Assembly (NCBI GenBank): GCA_041583135.1
Contig: JBFHGJ010000184.1
Coordinates: forward strand, 1 to 5,854
Source of the DNA: JABSOG01 sp041583135
Lineage (GTDB): Bacteria; Pseudomonadota; Gammaproteobacteria; Enterobacterales; Alteromonadaceae
Length of the DNA stretch: 5,854 bases
Direction of reading: 5' to 3'
The position numbers and the translations under genes were made by a program. Every line of letters begins with the position of its first letter. Within the stretch, counting starts at the first letter, position 1. The notes beneath the pieces are model-generated. The model was not told the origin of the DNA, did no database searches, and saw only the letters and a list, made by a program, of their open reading frames with translations. Positions 1 to 5,394 of the stretch are shown piece after piece.

Positions 1-1
1 A

Positions 2-898
2 ATGTCACAACTTCATCCGATCATTGCGATCACCGGTTCCTCTGGTGCAGGCACCACCACAACGACGGATGCGATCAAGCATATATTTCGCTCTCAGGGG
101 ATAAACGCCGCCTTGGTTGAAGGTGACAGTTTCCATCGCTTCTCTCGCCCAGAGATGGATGTTGAGATCAGAAAAGCGCAAGAGCAAGGTCGTCATATCA
201 GCTACTTCGGCTCAGAAGCCAATGATTTTGAAGCCTTGGAGAAGCTGTTTAAAGACTACAGCGCCAAAGCCCAAGGCAAAGTCCGCAAATACCTTCATAC
301 CTTTGACGAAGCCGTTCCCTACAATCAAATGCCCGGCACCTTCACTCCTTGGTATGACTTACCCGAGGGCACTGATTTATTATTCTACGAAGGGCTGCAC
401 GGTGGGGTAAAAACCGACACTTTAGATGTCGCCAAACACGTCGATTTGCTTATTGGCATGGTGCCGATTGTCAATTTGGAATGGACGCAAAAAATCATTC
501 GAGATACCCAAGACAGGGGCCACTCCCGTGAGGCTGTCATGGCCAGCATTGTGCGCAGTATGGACGATTATATTCAGTATATTACGCCACAGTTTTCGCG
601 CACTCACATTAACTTCCAGCGCGTTCCTACCATCGATACATCAAACCCGTTCAGCGCCAAAGATATTCCCTCATTGGATGAGAGTTTTGTGGTGATCCGC
701 TTTCGCAACGTAAAGAACGTTAACTTCCCATACTACCTTCAAATGATAGATGGCGCTTTCATGTCGAAGGTCGATACCATGGTCGTACCGGGCGGTAAGA
801 TGGGTTTTGCGATTGAATTGCTGTTAACCCCATTGATTCAGGGGTTGATGGAAAAGCGCAAGCGCTCATTGGTTCAAATCGATTGGGTAGGACCTTAG
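2..898 (+). CDS. prkB: Phosphoribulokinase-family P-loop kinase PrkB
   Basis: The 298-residue protein matches E. coli PrkB (289 residues) closely over most of its length. It is a cytosolic P-loop NTPase of the phosphoribulokinase/uridine kinase family. The P-loop near residues 12-20 reads GSSGAGTTT, with Thr in place of the usual Lys, as in other PrkB proteins. Other family blocks are EGDSFHR (about 40-46), RHISYFG (about 64-70), KYLHTFDEAVPYNQ (about 96-109), FYEGLHGG (about 128-135), NLEWTQKIIRDTQDRGHSREAV and VVPGGKMG near the C terminus. The family can phosphorylate ribulose 5-phosphate, but no Calvin-cycle gene is visible here, so the physiological substrate in heterotrophs is uncertain. 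The ATG is at the extreme left edge, so its ribosome site and promoter are outside the window. The last dozen or so residues run past the E. coli end. It converges on the OsmC gene, 21 bp away. Confidence 0.93.
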   Translation: MSQLHPIIAITGSSGAGTTTTTDAIKHIFRSQGINAALVEGDSFHRFSRPEMDVEIRKAQEQGRHISYFGSEANDFEALEKLFKDYSAKAQGKVRKYLHTFDEAVPYNQMPGTFTPWYDLPEGTDLLFYEGLHGGVKTDTLDVAKHVDLLIGMVPIVNLEWTQKIIRDTQDRGHSREAVMASIVRSMDDYIQYITPQFSRTHINFQRVPTIDTSNPFSAKDIPSLDESFVVIRFRNVKNVNFPYYLQMIDGAFMSKVDTMVVPGGKMGFAIELLLTPLIQGLMEKRKRSLVQIDWVGP

Positions 899-906
899 CC
901 CTACCC
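885..906. terminator. Hairpin at the prkB / yhfA convergent junction, possible bidirectional terminator
   Basis: A perfect 7-bp GC-rich stem is formed by GGGTAGG (885-891) and CCTACCC (900-906) around an 8-nt loop that contains the prkB stop codon. It lies between two converging genes, where a shared terminator is expected. No clear T-tract follows on either strand, so it is not a textbook intrinsic terminator. A second weaker hairpin (CAGAA, ATTA loop, TTCTG) follows at 914-927 over the yhfA stop codon. Confidence 0.4.
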
Positions 907-919
907 TGACCATCAGAAA

Positions 920-1330
920 TTATTCTGCGGCAATCACTTCAAAACTGTGGGTCACTTCTAGCCCTTTGGCCAGCATTAGCGCAACCGAGCAATACTTGTC
1001 AGCGGAGAGGTTTACCGCACGCTCTACGTGTTTTTCAGCAACATCAAAGCCGGTAACCTGAAAGTGCAGATGAATTTTGGTAAAAACTTTTGGCACCGTT
1101 TCGGCACGCTCACCAGTTAAGACCACTTGGCAGTCAGTCACTTTTTGGCGGGCTTTTTCAAGGATAGAGACCACATCAACCGACGAGCAGGCACCGGCAG
1201 ACATCAATACCATTTCCATTGGTGTCGGCGCAGCAGAGTTTTCACTGTTGCCGTCAAATACCACATTGTGACCGCTTTCGCTGCGGCCGATAAAGGTCAT
1301 GTTCTCAACCCATTTTACGGTAGCTTGCAT
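920..1330 (-). CDS. yhfA: OsmC-family protein, YhfA type (putative thiol peroxidase)
   Basis: The 136-residue protein resembles E. coli YhfA, a small cytosolic member of the OsmC/Ohr superfamily. Conserved marks are the APTPMEM segment (34-40), then MSAGACSSVDVVSIL (43-57) carrying Cys48, and KYCSVALML (112-120) carrying Cys114. By analogy with OsmC/Ohr, Cys48 and Cys114 would be the peroxidatic and resolving cysteines of a hydroperoxide reductase. For YhfA itself the activity is not firmly established. A third cysteine, Cys67, is outside the active-site motifs. The ATG at 1328-1330 is preceded by a purine-rich AAGAGAAG stretch. The neighbour prkB is the same as in E. coli, where the next gene is crp. 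Here a DUF3802 gene takes that place. A separate promoter lies 38 bp upstream of the start. Confidence 0.9.
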   Translation of the reverse strand: MQATVKWVENMTFIGRSESGHNVVFDGNSENSAAPTPMEMVLMSAGACSSVDVVSILEKARQKVTDCQVVLTGERAETVPKVFTKIHLHFQVTGFDVAEKHVERAVNLSADKYCSVALMLAKGLEVTHSFEVIAAE

Positions 1331-1367
1331 ACTCTTCTCTTATTGTTTAGAAAAAATCGAAGGCCAC

Positions 1368-1396
1368 ATTGTAGAGTAAAGAGGGTTTAAAAACAA
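1368..1396 (-). promoter_or_regulatory. Predicted sigma70-type promoter of yhfA
   Basis: Read on the - strand, TTGTTT (-35, 1391-1396) and TACAAT (-10, 1368-1373) are separated by exactly 17 bp (1374-1390). The -10 lies about 38 bp upstream of the yhfA ATG. This suggests that yhfA is transcribed independently of the DUF3802 gene behind it. It was found by eye only. Confidence 0.55.
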
Positions 1397-1411
1397 AGGA
1401 ATAGCAACGGG

Positions 1412-1440
1412 AAAAGGTCAGTCCATCAACTCATTGATGG
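1412..1440 (-). terminator. Hairpin at the 3' end of the DUF3802 gene, terminator-like
   Basis: A perfect 7-bp stem (CCATCAA at 1423-1429 with TTGATGG at 1434-1440, 4-nt loop) lies in the last codons of the DUF3802 gene. On the - strand it is followed after about 6 nt by a short run of four T (1412-1415). The stem is A/T-rich and the T-run short, so it would be a weak terminator. It would fit with yhfA having its own promoter. Confidence 0.3.
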
Positions 1441-1768
1441 CCGAATCAAAGAGGTTTTTAATCAACCCGGCAAATTCTTCGATGAAGGCTTCTTGTTCAA
1501 CGGTCACTTGTTGATCGACCACACCGGAGAGGATCTCCTCAAGATCATAGACAATGCCATCAACCTCACGCACGATAATAGAGCGGTGATTGGCTTCTAG
1601 CTCTTGATGTTGCTGACAAATATTCATGATGTGACTGACGATGTGTTCTTCAATCGACTCCATCACGGTACGACCGGTAGGGGCAAACTCGCTTTGTTTT
1701 TCAAACAAACCAAGATTGTCGGTCAGATACATGATCAGATGTTCATAGCCTTCTTTGTTGGTTACCAC
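1418..1768 (-). CDS. DUF3802 family protein, function unknown
   Basis: The 116-residue soluble acidic protein matches what I recall of DUF3802, a small family from Shewanella, Vibrio and relatives. No function is established. Recognisable segments are the N-terminal GYEHLIMYLTDNLGLF, the central REVDGIVYDLEEIL and the C-terminal EFAGLIKNLFDSAINELMD. There is no signal peptide, membrane segment or cysteine cluster, apart from a single Cys in the NICQQHQ stretch. Predicted secondary structure is mostly helical. The start is GTG at 1766-1768, with GGGA placed 6 nt upstream as the ribosome site. It lies 87 bp behind yhfA on the same strand. A promoter and palindrome are predicted upstream. The family assignment is from memory of its conserved blocks. 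Confidence 0.8.
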   Translation of the reverse strand: MVTNKEGYEHLIMYLTDNLGLFEKQSEFAPTGRTVMESIEEHIVSHIMNICQQHQELEANHRSIIVREVDGIVYDLEEILSGVVDQQVTVEQEAFIEEFAGLIKNLFDSAINELMD

Positions 1769-1810
1769 TGCTTATCCCGTTGATTTTGGCTGCGAAAAAA
1801 TATCATATTT

Positions 1811-1839
1811 GATATATATGTTAGCTCATTTAAACGCAA
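1811..1839 (-). promoter_or_regulatory. Candidate promoter of the DUF3802 gene with overlapping palindrome
   Basis: On the - strand TTGCGT (1834-1839) and TATATC (1811-1816) are spaced by 17 bp. The -10 overlaps a 16-bp inverted repeat, ATATCA / TGATAT with a 4-nt spacer (1800-1815), which is a possible repressor site. Both are weak calls, because this A/T-rich stretch offers other -10 choices such as TATGAT. Confidence 0.35.
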
Positions 1840-1885
1840 ACAGGCGAGTAATTCAAATAAAAGCCGAGTAAAGCCATATTTGTTC

Positions 1886-2461
1886 CTAGCCTTTGTTCCA
1901 CGTATCCAGCGGATATAATCGCTTGCCGTCATTGTCATAAAAAGGTGAAGGTTTGCCCTTACCTGAAAGCTTCCAACCCAGCATCTTAAGCAAAAAAGTG
2001 ACAAAATAGGCATAATGAGATTTGAGCTTGTTGGCTGTTGCTGAAATATCAGCGGTTGCTCCATCTGTATGAACCAAAGCTCGCACTGGCCCCAACACCT
2101 CATCGGCCTTTTGTTTATCGGCAAAAATTGGATGGATCAGGCCGATAAAAGGTAGCTTAATTGATACCGTATTGCCAATGGGCGTATTACAGCAGCTGGC
2201 ATACCACCTATGAATGCCTTTATCGCTCAAACGCATCCCCTTAATATGCTCATTGCCTTGATGAAACTCGACCTGCGAGGGCGATAGCTGATAGATATCG
2301 GTGCCACCAGCGCTGTCTAAAGCATCATCGGCCTTTAAGTTGTTGGCAAACTGCCGACAGCTTTGACAATAACACTTTACCCGAGTGCCATCGCTAGGCT
2401 TAATACCTTTAGCCACCCCTTTTACCTTGCCGCAGCGGCATTGCAAATCAAGAGAATACAT
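1886..2461 (-). CDS. DUF6151 family protein with GFA/CENP-V-like zinc-binding cysteines
   Basis: The 191-residue protein resembles the DUF6151 family and shows the cysteine pattern of the glutathione-dependent formaldehyde-activating (GFA)/CENP-V fold. Counted from the ATG start, these are CRCG (Cys8, Cys10), CYCQSC (Cys30, Cys32, Cys35) and a CC pair (Cys90, Cys91) followed by NTP. These are the only seven cysteines in the protein. In GFA enzymes one zinc is held by the first CxC plus the late pair, and the other by the central CxCxxC. The late pair is normally CxxC, not CC. No enzymatic role is established for DUF6151. A hydrophobic stretch (about 150-162, YAYFVTFLLKMLGW) is too short and polar-flanked for a confident membrane helix. 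The start chosen is ATG at 2459-2461, with AGGA 7 nt upstream. An adjoining in-frame GTG at 2462-2464 would add one residue. Confidence 0.8.
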   Translation of the reverse strand: MYSLDLQCRCGKVKGVAKGIKPSDGTRVKCYCQSCRQFANNLKADDALDSAGGTDIYQLSPSQVEFHQGNEHIKGMRLSDKGIHRWYASCCNTPIGNTVSIKLPFIGLIHPIFADKQKADEVLGPVRALVHTDGATADISATANKLKSHYAYFVTFLLKMLGWKLSGKGKPSPFYDNDGKRLYPLDTWNKG

Positions 2462-2493
2462 CACTTTATCCTACGTGTGTTTTTGTTGGCTTA

Positions 2494-2522
2494 ACTATAG
2501 ACTTGGCGGCAAGATAAGGCAA
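2494..2522 (-). promoter_or_regulatory. Predicted sigma70-type promoter of the DUF6151 gene
   Basis: On the - strand TTGCCT (-35, 2517-2522) and TATAGT (-10, 2494-2499) are separated by exactly 17 bp. They sit about 33 bp upstream of the ATG. An inverted pair of CAATTGGC sites begins at the -35 and extends upstream of it. This is the strongest promoter match seen in the window. Confidence 0.6.
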
Positions 2523-2558
2523 TTGGCACAATATTAATGCGATGACTAAAGCCAATTG
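2520..2558. repeat. Inverted pair CAATTGGC / GCCAATTG upstream of the DUF6151 gene
   Basis: Perfect 8-bp arms lie at 2520-2527 and 2551-2558 with a 23-bp spacer. Each arm contains the palindrome CAATTG. The proximal arm overlaps the predicted -35 element, so this could be a pair of regulator half-sites or a stem with a long loop. No regulator is identified. Confidence 0.45.
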
Positions 2559-2591
2559 TCTATCGCTGTTTAAATACTTTACTTGTCAAAA

Positions 2592-2690
2592 TCAGACCAC
2601 GTCAACCCGGCAACCATCAAACATATTGAGCATTTAGCCAAGACCATAGCCGTTCATGCGGCAGGCTAAGCCATTCAATGGTCAGACCAC
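2592..2690. repeat. Segment bounded by a 9-bp direct repeat (TCAGACCAC), internally palindromic
   Basis: TCAGACCAC occurs at 2592-2600 and again at 2682-2690, exactly 90 bp apart. Between the copies lie TTAGCC (2634-2639) with GGCTAA (2664-2669), enclosing GCCG/CGGC (2649-2652 / 2659-2662). There are also GACCAT (2642-2647) with ATGGTC (2678-2683), and the palindrome CCATT-C-AATGG (2671-2681). This may be a small interspersed repeat or the remnant of one. Copy number elsewhere in the genome is unknown. Confidence 0.35.
2679..2689. promoter_or_regulatory. 11-bp palindrome TGGTC-A-GACCA, FadR/PdhR-type operator shape
   Basis: The palindrome fits TGGT-N3-ACCA, the core bound by GntR-family regulators of the FadR/PdhR/LldR group. 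It lies about 160 bp upstream of the DUF6151 -35, far for a repressor site, and overlaps one copy of the 9-bp direct repeat. It could equally be part of that repeat structure. Confidence 0.2.
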
Positions 2691-2919
2691 AGCGCTAGCA
2701 ACCAAGAGAATAAGACAAAATTCTAGGCGGCATAGCTCTCACAATTGAACCTCGTGGAACGCTCTGTTTTATGTTGATTTGCTTAATACTATTGTGTTTT
2801 TGGCTGCATCAGCAGTTTATTGCCCTAAAACCAGTTTAAGCGACCGCACACAAAGCGAAATACAGATACATTTGATGGTATGACTAGCCGCTCTCTCACT
2901 TTGCTTCTACTAGAGTCAA

Positions 2920-5286
2920 CTACAATGGCGGTGTCGAACTTTCGACTACCTTCTGGCTATTTTCAACTTGATTATCTACTTCGCGTTGTTTGACACTTTG
3001 CATCAAGATTGGTAACCAGCTACCTATGTATGATGGCATACTGAACTTATTCAATGGGTTAGTTCCCTGTTGTAATTCTTCCAGATTGCTGTAGCCGTCG
3101 CCATCAGAATCCATCATCGCATCACTACTATTTGAAGCACTCGAACCAAGCTGAAATTCGAGAATGTTGGTTATACCATCGTTGTCGCTGTCGAGTTGCG
3201 CATCAGATGGGTCAAGCGGATCCAGTCCGTAAGTTAGTTCGTACTCATCAGATATAGTGTCGTTATCATCGTCCGTATCGGCATTATTACCAATACCATC
3301 ACCATCGGTATCCAACGACTCAGCATTGTTCAATGGGAAGGCATCTTCGCTGTCGATGACACCATCGTTGTCGTCATCAGTGTCTGCATTGTTACCGATA
3401 CCATCTCCGTCTGTATCCAACGACTCTACATTGTTCAACGGAAACGCATCCTCATCGTCGATTACGCCATCGTTGTCGTCATCGTCGTCTGCATTGTTGC
3501 CGACACCATCACCATCGGTATCCAACGCCTCAGCATTGTTCAAAGGGAAAGCATCTTCGCTGTCAATTACACCATCGTTGTCATCATCAGTGTCTGCATT
3601 GTTACCGATACCATCTCCGTCTGTATCTAAGTGTTCAGTGCTATCAAGTGGAAATGCATCTTCATCATCGACTACTCCGTCATTGTCATCATCAGTGTCC
3701 GCATTATTGCCTATGCCATCCCCGTCATGGTCTAGATATTCGGTGCTATCAAGTGGAAATGCGTCCTCTTCATCGACTACTCCGTCATTGTCATCATCAG
3801 TGTCCGCATTATTGCCTATGCCATCCCCGTCAGTATCTAAGTATTCGGTGTTATCAAGTGGAAACGCGTCCTGATCATCGACAACCCCATCATTGTCGTC
3901 ATCGGTATCACAGACATCACCACCATCGTCGGCGCCATCAGTATTGATTTGAAGCGGATTTTCAAGATAAGGACAATTATCATCATCATTTATGACACCG
4001 TCAAAATCACTGTCAGCAACACTTTTGCAAGTGGATGGCCACTTACTTAAAGAGGGGTGGGAACTAATGCCAGTACTTTTGGCCAATAAATCCAAGTCTG
4101 CGCAAGCAATATTGTTGTTACCAGTTAAGTTAACAGCCCACAAGCCCGGTCTATTAAACAAAGTTCGAATATCTTCAACGTTATTGTCCGACAATGTTAA
4201 GGACAGAATCGAGTTACTACCAGACAAAGGGGAAATATCCGATATGTGGTTTTTGCCGAAATTAATCTCTCTCAATTTTGATAAAGCAGCTAAAGGAGCG
4301 AGGCTGGTAATTTCATTATTATAAAAATTTAACTTAGCCAATTGCTTCATACCAGACAATGGGGACAAATCATAAATTACGTTGTTATAAGCATCAAGTT
4401 TGAATATTTTCGTCATGTTTTGCAAAGGAGAAAGGTCAGATATTTTGTTTGAGGAAATTTTAAGATGTTCCAGTTCGGTTAGACCTTCAAGCCCTGCAAG
4501 GCTAGTAACTGCGGTATATTGAATAACAAGGGCCTTCAACCCCTTCGCAACGCCAATACTAGACACATCTTGTAGATCCGGTGCATCAGAAATAAGGAAC
4601 CGTTGAATTTGAGGATTTAGCTGGACCCAATTAAGAGAACTTATACCTAAACGCACCATCGAAACACGATTCAAACTTGCAGGCATAGAGATTTGGTATT
4701 GCTCATCGATAGGTAAGTCATCAAGTGACAAATCCCATAATTTAGGTAGCTTATTGAGGGCTGATAAATCGCTTATAGGCGAGTTCCTAATATCAACGTA
4801 GTATAACTCACTCAAATTCTCAATTGGGGATAGGTCGGAAACCTTCGAGCCATATATGGAGAAGGCTCTAAGCTTCTTAAAATTAGCAACCCAAGCTATA
4901 CTTCTGAGTTCTTCAGTGTAAAGGTTAAGATTTGTTAAACCTGTATAAGCACCGAGAAGGGAGAAGTCTTGAGCCTTACCCCGAATAGAAAGATGATTTA
5001 CCATTTTTAAACCAGCCAGCGGAGACAAATTCCACACAATCGATGGATTCCGTGCGGAAATGCTTATTCTTTCAAGGTTGATGAATTGCTCGACCCCTTC
5101 TAAACTCAAAAAGTCCTCACAATAAAACTGAATGAGTTCTTCCGCGTAGGTAACAGGCGCTCTAGTTAGACATTGTCTTAATGTAGCATCCGGAACATTG
5201 TCGAGCGCCTCTGCAAATGGAGTCAAATTTGCATTAGAAAAAGAGCTGACAAACAGCAGCACTACCGCGTAAAAAGACCTCTTCAC
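2920..5286 (-). CDS. Secreted leucine-rich-repeat protein with thrombospondin type 3 calcium-binding array
   Basis: This is a 788-residue exported protein. Residues 1-19 form a Sec signal peptide (KR, hydrophobic core, SNA), with cleavage likely near residue 19. A capping region with Cys39 and Cys56 leads into leucine-rich repeats (about 65-395). The six from 250 to 381 are regular 22-residue units with the motif L-x2-L-x-(L/I/F)-x2-N-x-I-x-D-L-x-P-L, as in internalin/SDS22 types. Cys394 and Cys420 probably close the LRR cap. A classical TSP3 unit (426-460, DNCP, Cys438 and Cys459) opens an array of six 35-residue repeats (460-669) rich in DxDxDG calcium-binding loops. Two more Asp-rich loops follow (699-710, 726-737), then a 40-residue tail. 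LRRs usually bind proteins and TSP3 needs calcium, so a surface or secreted binding role is inferred; no partner is known. The GTG start (GGAG 10 nt upstream) is supported by the signal peptide. Confidence 0.88.
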   Translation of the reverse strand: MKRSFYAVVLLFVSSFSNANLTPFAEALDNVPDATLRQCLTRAPVTYAEELIQFYCEDFLSLEGVEQFINLERISISARNPSIVWNLSPLAGLKMVNHLSIRGKAQDFSLLGAYTGLTNLNLYTEELRSIAWVANFKKLRAFSIYGSKVSDLSPIENLSELYYVDIRNSPISDLSALNKLPKLWDLSLDDLPIDEQYQISMPASLNRVSMVRLGISSLNWVQLNPQIQRFLISDAPDLQDVSSIGVAKGLKALVIQYTAVTSLAGLEGLTELEHLKISSNKISDLSPLQNMTKIFKLDAYNNVIYDLSPLSGMKQLAKLNFYNNEITSLAPLAALSKLREINFGKNHISDISPLSGSNSILSLTLSDNNVEDIRTLFNRPGLWAVNLTGNNNIACADLDLLAKSTGISSHPSLSKWPSTCKSVADSDFDGVINDDDNCPYLENPLQINTDGADDGGDVCDTDDDNDGVVDDQDAFPLDNTEYLDTDGDGIGNNADTDDDNDGVVDEEDAFPLDSTEYLDHDGDGIGNNADTDDDNDGVVDDEDAFPLDSTEHLDTDGDGIGNNADTDDDNDGVIDSEDAFPLNNAEALDTDGDGVGNNADDDDDNDGVIDDEDAFPLNNVESLDTDGDGIGNNADTDDDNDGVIDSEDAFPLNNAESLDTDGDGIGNNADTDDDNDTISDEYELTYGLDPLDPSDAQLDSDNDGITNILEFQLGSSASNSSDAMMDSDGDGYSNLEELQQGTNPLNKFSMPSYIGSWLPILMQSVKQREVDNQVENSQKVVESSTPPL
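3280..3909 (-). repeat. Six tandem 105-bp repeats encoding 35-residue TSP3 units
   Basis: The units are 3805-3909, 3700-3804, 3595-3699, 3490-3594, 3385-3489 and 3280-3384, in coding order. The consensus begins DTDDDNDGVVD, continues through EDAFPL and ends DTDGDGIGNNA. A seventh unit starts (3259-3279) and then diverges. Neighbouring units 2 and 3 share a 63-bp identical block (3770-3832 and 3665-3727). Units 4 and 6 share NNAE-type residues and near-identical DNA 210 bp apart. There are no indels between units, so the coding frame is always kept. Confidence 0.92.
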
Positions 5287-5350
5287 AGATCACTATCTCC
5301 AAGTTTAGATGAATTACTCACTTGATAAAAGGAGTGCTTTAAAAGTGTGC

Positions 5351-5379
5351 AGAATACAAGATGTATTGAAAATTGTCTA
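5351..5379 (-). promoter_or_regulatory. Candidate promoter of the LRR-TSP3 gene
   Basis: On the - strand TAGACA (-35, 5374-5379) and TATTCT (-10, 5351-5356) are spaced by 17 bp. The -10 is about 65 bp upstream of the GTG start. It lies wholly in the flank between the gene and the insertion-sequence end at 5395, so it would survive the insertion, though upstream regulatory sites would be cut off. Confidence 0.4.
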
Positions 5380-5394
5380 GGTATGCTTTTCATC

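Larger units (their letters stand above)
2465..2919. other. 455-bp region without a supported gene, rich in small inverted and direct repeats
   Basis: No open frame here has a good start, ribosome site and recognisable product. The DUF6151 promoter occupies the left end. The middle (2592-2690) holds a 9-bp direct repeat 90 bp apart and several short inverted repeats. Two short + strand frames look faintly coding: 2583-2670 (28 codons from a TTG) and 2714-2839, which includes a 22-codon ATG frame at 2771-2839 with a hydrophobic stretch. Neither has a credible ribosome site. The part next to the LRR-TSP3 gene (2840-2919) holds nothing recognisable and no clear terminator for that gene. Confidence 0.6.

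Noticed and set aside
426..695. + strand open frame within prkB, and other 60-100 codon frames within prkB and yhfA
   Set aside because: They lie fully inside well-conserved genes in other frames and show no family features.
1762..2124. A 120-codon - strand open frame overlapping the DUF6151 gene
   Set aside because: It overlaps the 3' half of the DUF6151 gene in another frame, runs through the DUF3802 promoter and start codon, and resembles no family. The DUF6151 frame has the conserved cysteine pattern.
2592..2700. Integron attC site or tRNA-like structure in the palindromic gap
   Set aside because: No GTTRRRY / RYYYAAC core pair with the right symmetry, and no cloverleaf or TTCGA-type T-loop could be found.
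3257..3874. A 205-codon + strand open frame, rich in Ser and Pro, opposite the TSP3 array
   Set aside because: It mirrors the 105-bp repeat and its Asp codons on the other strand. It is repetitive with no independent start signals, while the - strand frame has a signal peptide and known domains.
3280..3909. Regularly spaced repeats considered as a CRISPR array
   Set aside because: Units are contiguous 105-bp coding repeats in an open frame, with no unique spacers of uniform length and no cas genes.
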